Part shown: in pieces, positions 1 to 5,484 of the stretch | Position numbering within the stretch: position 1 is the first letter of the stretch | Layout: every line of letters begins with the position of its first letter | Assembly (NCBI GenBank): GCA_003156795.1 | Contig: PMHU01000214.1 | Span: 44,254-51,626, forward strand | DNA length: 7,373 nt | Direction: 5' to 3' | Source of the DNA: Acidimicrobiaceae bacterium | GTDB lineage: Bacteria; Actinomycetota; Acidimicrobiia; Acidimicrobiales; Palsa-688 | Translations under genes and position numbers: made by a program | Notes under the pieces: generated by a model | Databases searched by the model: none | The model's input: the letters and a program-made list of their open reading frames with translations, nothing else | What the model was told of the DNA's origin: nothing

Positions 1-408
1 GTCCTTGCCGACGATGTTGGTGTAGGTGTGATGCATGTAGTTGTGCGTGAACTGCCACGACTCGGCGGGGCACGACGTATCCCAGTCGAACGTCTTCGAA
101 GACAGCGCCGGATCGTGGGTCCAGTCGTACTGGCCGTGCATGATGTTGTGCCCGATCTCCATGTTGTCGAGGATCTTGGCTGCTGATAAAGCGGCCGTCC
201 CGGCCAGCCAAGCCGGCGGGAGGAAGCCGGCGAACAGCAGAGCCCGCCCGGCGACTTCCAGAGCCCTCTGGGACTTGATCACTTTGCGCATGTAGGCGAC
301 GTCGGACTCGCCGAGGTCGGCGACGAACGTGGCCCTCAGCGCGTCCAACTCCTCTCCCAGGGAGTCGAGGTCGGCATCTGTCAGTTGAAACTTCTGGGCT
401 GTGTTCAA
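1..408 (-). CDS. Acyl-CoA (stearoyl-type) fatty acid desaturase, DesA3-like, N-terminal 136 residues
   Basis: This is a membrane di-iron desaturase that would introduce a cis double bond into a saturated acyl-CoA using electrons from the reductase encoded just upstream. The visible 136 residues carry two of the three histidine boxes: H87-N-I-M-H91 within NMEIGHNIMHG, and H122-N-Y-M-H126-H127 followed by TYTN. The third box and the C terminus lie beyond position 1. A hydrophobic stretch at about residues 55-78 is the first membrane segment. The start is TTG at 406-408, supported by AAGGAG at 415-420 with a 6-nt spacer; the next in-frame ATG is 40 residues in. The gap to the reductase stop is 41 nt, so the two are probably co-transcribed. 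In Mycobacterium tuberculosis the DesA3 desaturase works with the oxidoreductase Rv3230c, the same pairing as here. Family assignment is firm; chain-length and position specificity are not visible. Confidence 0.93.
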   Translation of the reverse strand, partial: MNTAQKFQLTDADLDSLGEELDALRATFVADLGESDVAYMRKVIKSQRALEVAGRALLFAGFLPPAWLAGTAALSAAKILDNMEIGHNIMHGQYDWTHDPALSSKTFDWDTSCPAESWQFTHNYMHHTYTNIVGKD

Positions 409-414
409 GGTCTT

Positions 415-420
415 CTCCTT
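415..420 (-). promoter_or_regulatory. Ribosome binding site that fixes the TTG start of the desaturase
   Basis: On the minus strand the bases read AAGGAG, then a 6-nt spacer, then TTG at 408-406. No ATG or GTG lies in frame at a comparable position, so this site decides the rare TTG start. Confidence 0.75.
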
Positions 421-424
421 CGAT

Positions 425-439
425 GGGCCGATCGGGCCC
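425..439 (-). other. Small GC hairpin in the reductase-desaturase intergenic gap
   Basis: GGGCC (425-429) and GGCCC (435-439) are perfect inverted repeats around a 5-nt loop, GATCG on the plus strand. The element sits between the reductase stop (450-452) and the desaturase Shine-Dalgarno (415-420). There is no T-run, so it is not a standard terminator. It could affect mRNA processing or relative expression of the two genes, or be chance in GC-rich DNA. Confidence 0.3.
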
Positions 440-449
440 GCTAAGGCCG

Positions 450-1553
450 TCACAGGTCGATCTCGACGTCGCCCACGGGGGCGTTGATGCAGATCTGGAT
501 GTCTTGTCCGCGGTCGGCAGTGACCACGCCTGTCACCACGTTGCGCACGGTCCCGCTCACGAGCGGGCAGATGCAGCTGTGGCATATGCCCATGCGACAG
601 CCCGACTTGGGGGTCAGCCCGGCCCCCTCGGCTTGGTCGAGGATGGTCCGACCGTCGCTTCGCACTTCGGTCCCGCTCCCGGTGAAGCGGATGGCGCCGC
701 TCACGTCAGGGGCTTCGGCGATCCACTGGGAAAGGGTGAACGCTTCGGTGTGCAACCGTATACCTAGATCGGCTTCGGCGTAGATGGCGGCTGCGGCCGA
801 CATCAGCGGCGCCGGCCCGCACATGTAGGTCTCGGCCTGGCGCCACGATGCGTCGATGGCGTCGAGTTGGGCCACGCTGACGAAACCGTCGAAGTCTCCC
901 GCTCCAGGTTCGTCGGTGAAGATCTTGATGACCCGCACGTTGGGGTGGCGGCTTGCGATGTCGCTGAGCTCGGCTCCGTAGGTCAGGTCGCCAGCCGTCA
1001 AGCAGTAGTGAACGAACGTGACCGGTCCCGAATGCCCTTCTGCGCACAGGGTGCGGAGCATCGACAGGACAGGGGTGATCCCACTGCCGCCGCTGATCAG
1101 CAGGACGCGCTCCGGCCGTTGGCCGGGAAGCGTGAAATCGCCTTGGGCCGGCGTCAATCCGACCACCATGCCGGGCCGGGCCCGGCTGACGAGGTGGTTG
1201 CTGACCAACCCGTTCGGGTGGGCCTTGACGGTGAGTTCGAACTGCCGGCCCGACGCCGTCGCCGACGTGGCCATGGAGTAGCAGCGGGTGTGGCGCACGC
1301 CGTCTATTTCGACGGTCAGCTGCGTGTACTGGCCGGCCACAAAGCCGTGCCAGTTGCGATTGGCCTCGACCGTCAGGGTGACGGTGTTGGAGGTCTGCCG
1401 GACGACCCCGACGATCCGGCCCCGCACCTCGGTCGTGGACCAGGTCGGGCTGACCAACTCGATGTAGCGGTCGATGCCGTGGGGAGCAGTCGCGGCATCG
1501 AGGGCTCTCGCCACCCGTCGAAGCGCTCCCGAAGGGCTCGTTTGAGTTAACAT
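450..1553 (-). CDS. Ferredoxin-NAD(P)H oxidoreductase with C-terminal 2Fe-2S domain, electron donor to the desaturase
   Basis: This is a three-domain, soluble electron-transfer protein of 367 residues, expected to pass electrons from NAD(P)H through FAD and a 2Fe-2S cluster to the membrane desaturase. Counting from the ATG at 1553, the FAD domain carries RCYS at 90-93, the nucleotide domain carries GGSGIT at 155-160 and CGP at 245-247, and the plant-type ferredoxin domain carries cysteines 319, 324, 327 and 355 (C-x4-C-x2-C-x27-C). The layout and partner gene match the Rv3230c/DesA3 system and the DesC/DesB pair of Pseudomonas. The ATG start keeps an ALRRVARAL stretch that I recall as typical of this family's N terminus. 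However, it lies inside operator-like repeat 1545-1562 and has no clear Shine-Dalgarno, so the mRNA may be leaderless. An alternative is GTG at 1514 (354 residues) with GGGAG 11 nt upstream. The open frame continues up to 1613, but that would run through both operators. Confidence 0.92.
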   Translation of the reverse strand: MLTQTSPSGALRRVARALDAATAPHGIDRYIELVSPTWSTTEVRGRIVGVVRQTSNTVTLTVEANRNWHGFVAGQYTQLTVEIDGVRHTRCYSMATSATASGRQFELTVKAHPNGLVSNHLVSRARPGMVVGLTPAQGDFTLPGQRPERVLLISGGSGITPVLSMLRTLCAEGHSGPVTFVHYCLTAGDLTYGAELSDIASRHPNVRVIKIFTDEPGAGDFDGFVSVAQLDAIDASWRQAETYMCGPAPLMSAAAAIYAEADLGIRLHTEAFTLSQWIAEAPDVSGAIRFTGSGTEVRSDGRTILDQAEGAGLTPKSGCRMGICHSCICPLVSGTVRNVVTGVVTADRGQDIQICINAPVGDVEIDL

Positions 1554-1562
1554 ATGTGTACT
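1545..1562. promoter_or_regulatory. Operator-like inverted repeat O1, FabR/DesT type
   Basis: AGTTAACATATGTGTACT is an inverted repeat with 14 of 18 positions symmetric, of the form AGTnnACnnnnGTnnACT. It lies at the 5' end of the reductase gene, in the gap shared with the divergent TetR regulator. As I remember them, E. coli FabR and Pseudomonas DesT sites have the same architecture, with AGC/T and ACT/GCT outer arms and AC...GT inner arms. The match to the neighbouring regulator's family makes this a likely binding site; binding itself is inferred. Confidence 0.7.
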
Positions 1563-1572
1563 GTGCCATCCC

Positions 1573-1590
1573 AGTAAACGAGTGTCAACT
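1573..1590. promoter_or_regulatory. Operator-like inverted repeat O2, FabR/DesT type
   Basis: AGTAAACGAGTGTCAACT shares all ten arm positions of AGTnnACnnnnGTnnACT with O1. The variable positions are not symmetric here (10 of 18). Its centre is 28 bp from that of O1. On the minus strand it contains TTGACA (1588-1583) and TTTACT (1578-1573), both candidate -35 hexamers for the reductase. A repressor bound here could therefore block that promoter. It lies 26 bp ahead of the TetR start, so autoregulation is also possible. Confidence 0.65.
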
Positions 1591-1615
1591 GAATTCGGTG
1601 TGAAAGGTGTCACCC

Positions 1616-2311
1616 ATGCCGGCTCCCAGGTCTCGGCCTCACAACCCGCACGGTCGCGCCGGGGCCCGGCGCGACTCGCAGGAACTGAGTCGAGAGGAAC
1701 ATAAGGAGCTGACCCGCCAGGCCCTCCTGCGCTCGGCCCTGCGCTTGCTCTCGCGCAACAGCTTCGACAGCATCAGCCTCCGCGAGGTCACCAGGGAAGC
1801 CGGCATCACCCCGACCGCCTTCTACCGTCACTTCGACGATATGGAAGAACTGGGCCTGGTCCTGGTGGAGGAGTCGTTTGGCTCCTTACGGGGCATGCTG
1901 CGCGAAGCGCGGAGCAACCCCGACATTTTCAACGACGTGATCCGCCGGTCCGTCGAGGTGCTGGTGGCGCACGTCCGCAGCCATGAGGCCCACATGAGGT
2001 TCATCGCCAGGGAGCGTCACGGAGGGGTTCGGCGCATCCGGCGGGCCATCGCTCGGGAAGTCGATCTCGTTACCACCGAGCTGGCCCTGGACCTGGCGGT
2101 CTTTCCTGTGGTCGGGAAATGGGGCATCGAGGATCGCCGTCTGCTCGCCGACCTCATCGTCGAGCTGATGGTCGGGGTGGCGGCGGACATGGTCGACGCC
2201 GAGCCGGGTGAACACGCGGCCGTCGCCCAACGCTCGGAGCGCCAACTCCGACTCATCATGGTCGGGGCGGCGAACTGGCGCGCCGGCTACCTCGGGAGAG
2301 ACCGCCAATAG
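1616..2311 (+). CDS. TetR-family regulator, FabR/DesT-like, predicted control of unsaturated fatty acid synthesis
   Basis: This 231-residue protein is a predicted repressor. It starts with an Arg-rich tail (1-30), then a TetR helix-turn-helix at about 36-82 including SLREVTREAGITPTAFYRHF and DDMEELGL. The helix-turn-helix and the following helices (LVEESFGSLRGMLREAR, FIARERHG, AIAREVD) resemble E. coli FabR and Pseudomonas DesT. Those relatives sense the saturated/unsaturated acyl-CoA balance and repress fabA/fabB or the desCB desaturase operon. Here the gene is divergent from a desaturase-reductase pair and separated from it by two matching inverted repeats, which strongly suggests the same job. 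ATG 1616 is chosen because GAAAGG at 1602-1607 lies 8 nt upstream; GTG 1607 overlaps that site. The ligand is inferred by family only. The N-terminal extension is longer than in E. coli FabR. Confidence 0.88.
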   Translation: MPAPRSRPHNPHGRAGARRDSQELSREEHKELTRQALLRSALRLLSRNSFDSISLREVTREAGITPTAFYRHFDDMEELGLVLVEESFGSLRGMLREARSNPDIFNDVIRRSVEVLVAHVRSHEAHMRFIARERHGGVRRIRRAIAREVDLVTTELALDLAVFPVVGKWGIEDRRLLADLIVELMVGVAADMVDAEPGEHAAVAQRSERQLRLIMVGAANWRAGYLGRDRQ

Positions 2312-2360
2312 CGCCGCGGCCCCAGTGCGACGGGTCGACGTAGATGGCGTAGCGCGTCCC
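2301..2360 (-). pseudogene. Relic of a GNAT acetyltransferase (acetyl-CoA-binding motif A only)
   Basis: Read on the minus strand from 2360, the codons give GTRYAIYVDPSHWGRGA (2360-2310), followed by IGG. This is close to the central beta4-alpha3 motif of GNAT enzymes (typically LYVDPxxxGRGxG). There is no start codon or continuing GNAT-like sequence on either side. The reading frame differs from that of the intact GNAT gene ending at 2366, which has its own separate motif A. The fragment fills the gap between the convergent TetR and GNAT genes and its end overlaps the TetR stop region. I read it as what remains of a deleted second acetyltransferase; a chance match cannot be excluded over so short a span. 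Confidence 0.4.
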
Positions 2361-2365
2361 GGAAC

Positions 2366-2875
2366 TCAAGCAGGCGCCATCGTCAGCGTCATTCGCATCT
2401 CGTCCCGGCTCGGATCATTCGGATAGGGCTCCCGATCAGTAGTCGGGGCGAAACCGAATCGGTGGTACAGCGCGACGGCCGGGTCATTTCCCTCCACGAC
2501 CCAGAGATCCACCCGCTCGGCTCCGGCCGCTCGGGCCCACGTCACCACGGCCTCAATGAGACGGACGCCCACGCCGGCGCCCCTGGCCGAAGGATCGACC
2601 CACATGGACGTCAGCTCGACGACGCCGGCCCGGTCCTCGGACCGGAAACCACCGACCAGCCCCACGAACTCGGTGGGCGAAGTCGCTACGAACGTGGCTT
2701 CCTCGTTGCCGGCCGAGCGTGTGGTCGCGACGCCTTCCCACTCACTGAGCGGGCGCTTCTCGAACTCTTCGAAGGTAGACGAGAAGGCGCCTGGTGACTC
2801 GCGAAGCGCCCGCAGCCGAACGTCTCGCAAACGCCGACCTTCTCCCTGCTCGATGCGGCGGATCTCGATGTCCAC
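2366..2875 (-). CDS. GNAT family N-acetyltransferase
   Basis: This 169-residue protein is a complete single-domain GNAT enzyme, which would transfer the acetyl group of acetyl-CoA to an amine on an unknown acceptor. Motif A is at about 87-110 (ELTSMWVDPSARGAGVG), with the pyrophosphate-binding RGAGVG at 98-103. Motif B is NDPAVALYHRFGF at 130-142, whose Tyr137 is in the usual position for the general acid. The N-terminal stretch IRRIEQGEGRRLRDVRLRAL is typical of the subgroup. The start is GTG at 2875 with no strong Shine-Dalgarno. It lies 39 nt downstream of the methyltransferase stop on the same strand, so the two may be one transcript. The acceptor could be a small molecule, an antibiotic or a protein; nothing here decides. 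Confidence 0.87.
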   Translation of the reverse strand: MDIEIRRIEQGEGRRLRDVRLRALRESPGAFSSTFEEFEKRPLSEWEGVATTRSAGNEEATFVATSPTEFVGLVGGFRSEDRAGVVELTSMWVDPSARGAGVGVRLIEAVVTWARAAGAERVDLWVVEGNDPAVALYHRFGFAPTTDREPYPNDPSRDEMRMTLTMAPA

Positions 2876-2914
2876 GCTGAGATGGTCCCGTCCACGAGCC
2901 GATCTGGCAACCGA

Positions 2915-3694
2915 TTATTCGACTCGTTCGGCTGTGATCAGGGCGGTCAGATAGCCCATCGTGAAGGTACCGCCAAAGGACTCGATCACGTCTCCGAGTT
3001 CATCCATGAGCTCGCCGAGCTGATCGGGCGGCAGGGCCTGGTGGTCGCTGTGGGTGGGGAGCTGGTCGAGCCACTCGTCGCGGCTGTAAGGGCGCGTCCA
3101 GTCGAAGGAGCGGTGGTCAGGGTCGGAAAAGCGACGGCTGGCCCGGATGCCTTCGCCCGCCTGATGGAACCGCTCCTTGTCTCCTCCTCCGAGCAGGACC
3201 GAGTACTCGTCGAGGCCTTCGGTCCGACGGCGGTAGACCGCTTCGAACGCATCGGCCACTTCGTCGGACGGCCGCCCAATGTTCCAGAAAAGGGCGATGC
3301 GACCGCCTGGCCGCAGCACTTCAGCGGCCCTGAGCGCACCTGTTTCAGGGTGGACCCAATGCCACGCCTGCCCGGAGATGAGCAGGTCGAAGGTCCTCCC
3401 GACCGGCTGCCAGGTTTCGAAGGCGGCCACTTCGACCGTAAGACCGTGAACCCGGGCGCGGGCGGCCATCCGCTCGTCCGGTTCGACGCCGAGGACCTGG
3501 CAACCGCGATCGGTAAACAGCCGTCCGGCTATCCCGGTGCCGCACCCGACGTCGACGACCGTCGTGACGGCGCCGGTGTCGAATCCGGCCAGCACCTCAT
3601 CGACCATCTCCGCGGGGTACGTCGGCCGGGCCCGGTCGTAGCGCTCGGCATCGGCTCCGAATGACTCCGCCCGAGTCCGGTCCTGGAAAAGCAC
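2915..3694 (-). CDS. Class I SAM-dependent methyltransferase (Methyltransf_11 type)
   Basis: This 259-residue protein has a Rossmann-fold methyltransferase core. Motif I is VVDVGCGTGIAG at 46-57. The acidic residue that binds the ribose of SAM is Glu71 in VLGVEPDERM (67-76). The post-II region is FDLLISGQAWHWV (102-114), and LRPGGRIALFWN (127-138) is motif III. The N-terminal FGADAERYDRARPTYP is characteristic of small-molecule methyltransferases of the UbiE/BioC-like group. The C-terminal third, with DWTRPYSRDEWL, probably forms the substrate lid. The start is GTG 3694, with no clear Shine-Dalgarno; leaderless translation is possible. It is first in a two-gene unit with the GNAT gene. The substrate is unknown. 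Confidence 0.88.
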   Translation of the reverse strand: MLFQDRTRAESFGADAERYDRARPTYPAEMVDEVLAGFDTGAVTTVVDVGCGTGIAGRLFTDRGCQVLGVEPDERMAARARVHGLTVEVAAFETWQPVGRTFDLLISGQAWHWVHPETGALRAAEVLRPGGRIALFWNIGRPSDEVADAFEAVYRRRTEGLDEYSVLLGGGDKERFHQAGEGIRASRRFSDPDHRSFDWTRPYSRDEWLDQLPTHSDHQALPPDQLGELMDELGDVIESFGGTFTMGYLTALITAERVE

Positions 3695-3708
3695 GGCGTC
3701 ATGATGCC
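3695..3708. promoter_or_regulatory. Near-palindrome at the 5' edge of the methyltransferase gene
   Basis: GGCGTCATGATGCC is symmetric at 12 of 14 positions and abuts the methyltransferase GTG start in the 88-bp gap shared with the divergent thiolase gene. It could be an operator, but no regulator is encoded beside it and the core TCATGA is common. I see no convincing promoter hexamers elsewhere in the gap. Confidence 0.25.
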
Positions 3709-3782
3709 ACGACCACGTCGATTCCGATGTTCAACGCGGTTGGCTTCGCCGTCGTCCGGTCCGTGAGATAGCTTCGGCGCTC

Positions 3783-4949
3783 GTGTCGGATCGCACCCCG
3801 GTAATTGTCGGCGTAGGACTGAGCGACTATCCCAAGGCACCCCACCTCGACGGACTCGGTCATCACGCCCAGGCACTCCAGCGGGCGCTCGCCGATAGCG
3901 GCTTGGCGAAAGGCGAGCTCGACGGCTACGCCGGCGTGGGTATGGGTGCGGACCAGGCTCCGACGTTTACCGAGTACCTGGGAATCAAGCACCACCGATA
4001 CATAGACGGCACCATGACAGGGGGGTCGTCGTTCGAGTTCCACATTCAACACGCGGCCGCCGCCATCCGGCAGGGGCTCTGCGAAGCGGTCGCCATAACC
4101 TACGGCTCGAACTTCCTGTCCGCCATGGGTCGCTCCCTCGGGACGGGGGGATTCTTGTCGGCTGGCCAGCGCGTGGCTGGCACGGCGCAGTACGAGGCGC
4201 CCTATGGGAACACGCTGGTGGGCAGCTACGCCCTGGCCGCACGCCGGCACATGCACGAGTTCGGCACCACGTCGGAGCAGCTGGCCGCCATCGCCGTCGG
4301 GGTCCGCGAGTACGCCGGACTCAACCCTTCGGCGATGTATCGCGACCCGATCACCGTCGACGACGTGGTCGGGTCTCGCCTGATCGCCGACCCTCTTCAC
4401 AAGCTCGACTGCTGCGTGGTGTCCGACGGCGGCGGCGCCATCATCGTCACGACGGCGGAGCGGGCCCGGGATCTTCGACAGCCCCCGGTGTACGTGCTCG
4501 GGGCGGCCGGAAGCCAGACCCATTGGAACATCAGCCAGATGCCGGACTTCACTTCCACGGCGGCGGCGAGCTGCGGACCAGAGGCGCTCGCGCAAGCCGG
4601 GATCCGACCCGACGAGATCGACACGCTGCAGCTCTACGACAGCTTCACGATCACCGTGATGATGCTGATCGAGGGCCTCGGACTCTGCCCGAAAGGCGAA
4701 GGCGGGGCGTTCGTAGCAGAGGGCAATCTGCGCAAGGGTGGTCGCGTGCCCCTCAACACCGACGGCGGAGGGCTCTCGTCCTGCCACCCGGGGATGCGCG
4801 GCATCTTCCTGCTGGCCGAAGCCACCCGGCAGTTGCGCGGCCAAGCCGGCGAGGCCCAGGTCCCCGACTGTTCGATTGCCGTCGCTTGCGGCTCGGGCGG
4901 CTGGCTCTCCTGTATAGGTGCGGTCGTTCTCGGGAAGGATCATCCCTGA
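3783..4949 (+). CDS. Thiolase-superfamily protein of the lipid-transfer/SCPx type (DUF35-partnered)
   Basis: This 388-residue protein has the thiolase fold and probably cleaves or forms C-C bonds in an acyl-CoA. The region where thiolases carry the nucleophilic cysteine reads TMTGGSS (77-83), without a cysteine. Further on come DCCVVSDGGGA (209-219), LYDSF (284-288, in place of the NEAF/HDCF motif), SCHPG with His335 (333-337, the usual catalytic-His loop), and ACGSGG with Cys369. This pattern belongs to the non-canonical thiolases that pair with DUF35 proteins. In actinobacteria the known case is Ltp2 with ChsH2, which performs a retro-aldol cleavage in steroid side-chain degradation. Here the DUF35 partner follows directly (TGATG overlap). 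No other steroid genes are visible, so the substrate is open. The start is GTG 3783 with only weak Shine-Dalgarno support. Confidence 0.88.
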   Translation: MSDRTPVIVGVGLSDYPKAPHLDGLGHHAQALQRALADSGLAKGELDGYAGVGMGADQAPTFTEYLGIKHHRYIDGTMTGGSSFEFHIQHAAAAIRQGLCEAVAITYGSNFLSAMGRSLGTGGFLSAGQRVAGTAQYEAPYGNTLVGSYALAARRHMHEFGTTSEQLAAIAVGVREYAGLNPSAMYRDPITVDDVVGSRLIADPLHKLDCCVVSDGGGAIIVTTAERARDLRQPPVYVLGAAGSQTHWNISQMPDFTSTAAASCGPEALAQAGIRPDEIDTLQLYDSFTITVMMLIEGLGLCPKGEGGAFVAEGNLRKGGRVPLNTDGGGLSSCHPGMRGIFLLAEATRQLRGQAGEAQVPDCSIAVACGSGGWLSCIGAVVLGKDHP

Positions 4950-5380
4950 TGGAAGTGCGGGAGGTCGAGACCTGGACGCGACCAACTCCGGCGGGGGACG
5001 GAGCAGGTGCTCCGTTCTGGGCCGCGGCCGCTGAAGGACGATTGCTCATCCAGCACTGCCCTGCCTGTGGCTGGCGCCAGTTCTATCCCCGTCCGATCTG
5101 TATCGCTTGTGGCGCAGACCCTGACTGGGAGGAGGCGTCCGGCCGCGGCCGGCTGCACACTTTCACGGTCGTCCGCCAAAACGGTGCCGAGCCGTTCCGG
5201 GGCCAGCTCCCCTACGTAGTCGCCATGATCGATCTCGAAGAAGGACCCCGCATGATGGGCAACGTCACCGGCTGCGAAGTCGACGACGTATTCATCGGCA
5301 TGCCGATGGCGGCCTACGCGGTGAAGGTCTCTGACGACGTCGGTGTCGTCTTCTGGGAACCTGCGACGATCGGGAGCTGA
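4949..5380 (+). CDS. DUF35 Zn-ribbon/OB-fold protein, partner of the upstream thiolase
   Basis: This 143-residue protein consists of a rubredoxin-like zinc ribbon with Cys37-x2-Cys40 and Cys51-x2-Cys54 (CPAC...CIAC), followed by an OB-fold from about residue 66 to 137 (LHTFTVVRQNG... to ...VVFWEP). The helix PFWAAAAEGRL before the ribbon is the usual DUF35 N-terminal hairpin. In studied systems these proteins bind the thiolase-like subunit and hold the acyl-CoA; they are not known to be enzymes alone. Its ATG at 4949 overlaps the thiolase stop by one base (TGATG), indicating translational coupling and 1:1 supply. The open frame runs back to 4523, but that part is out of frame inside the thiolase gene and has no DUF35 character. 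Confidence 0.92.
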   Translation: MEVREVETWTRPTPAGDGAGAPFWAAAAEGRLLIQHCPACGWRQFYPRPICIACGADPDWEEASGRGRLHTFTVVRQNGAEPFRGQLPYVVAMIDLEEGPRMMGNVTGCEVDDVFIGMPMAAYAVKVSDDVGVVFWEPATIGS

Positions 5381-5417
5381 GCGGTCTAGGCCCTCCGCGC
5401 TTTACAAGCACCTCCAA

Positions 5418-5433
5418 AAAGTGATATCACTTT
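5418..5433. promoter_or_regulatory. Perfect 16-bp palindrome upstream of the SPFH operon, candidate operator
   Basis: AAAGTGATATCACTTT is a perfect palindrome in an otherwise GC-rich stretch, 51 bp ahead of the SPFH start. TGATA recurs 11 bp further on (5422-5426 and 5433-5437), one helical turn away on the same face. A possible extended -10, TGATAGAAC (5433-5441), overlaps its end. The operon it precedes encodes a ribbon-helix-helix protein, a family that usually binds such short AT-rich dyads and represses its own operon. Autoregulation is therefore the simplest reading, but binding is inferred. Confidence 0.6.
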
Positions 5434-5471
5434 GATAGAACATACGGCGAGCAGGTGGCACCGCCGGTAGC

Positions 5472-5477
5472 AGGAGG
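5472..5477 (+). promoter_or_regulatory. Consensus ribosome binding site deciding the SPFH start
   Basis: AGGAGG ends 7 nt before ATG 5485. It lies downstream of the earlier in-frame GTG at 5455, so the shorter start is favoured. Confidence 0.85.
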
Positions 5478-5484
5478 TAGTCCG

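Noticed and set aside
706..1569. 287-codon minus-strand frame and 227-codon plus-strand frame (867-1550) over the reductase
   Set aside because: Both have low-complexity Arg/Pro/Asp-rich translations and lie across the well-supported reductase with its FAD, NAD and 2Fe-2S motifs.
1554..1613. Longer reductase start at 1613
   Set aside because: The extra 20 residues would run through both operator-like repeats and overlap the 5' end of the TetR gene, and they do not resemble the family.
2882..3664. 260-codon plus-strand frame over the methyltransferase
   Set aside because: The opposite strand has unmistakable SAM-binding motifs; this frame shows no family character.
4523..4948. Extension of the DUF35 reading frame into the thiolase gene
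   Set aside because: The extra translation is Arg-rich without domain character; the TGATG junction at 4947-4951 gives the natural start.
3699..4985. 428-codon open frame on the minus strand opposite the thiolase gene
   Set aside because: It is rich in Arg, Gly, Pro and His, shows no domain, and exactly mirrors a clearly coding thiolase gene; it is a high-GC antisense shadow.
5381..5400. Possible terminator after the DUF35 gene (GCGG ... CCGC followed by GCTTT)
   Set aside because: The stem is only 4 bp with a 10-nt loop and the T-run is three bases; not convincing.
5455..5484. Upstream GTG start for the SPFH gene
   Set aside because: The consensus AGGAGG at 5472-5477 lies downstream of it and is ideally spaced for ATG 5485.
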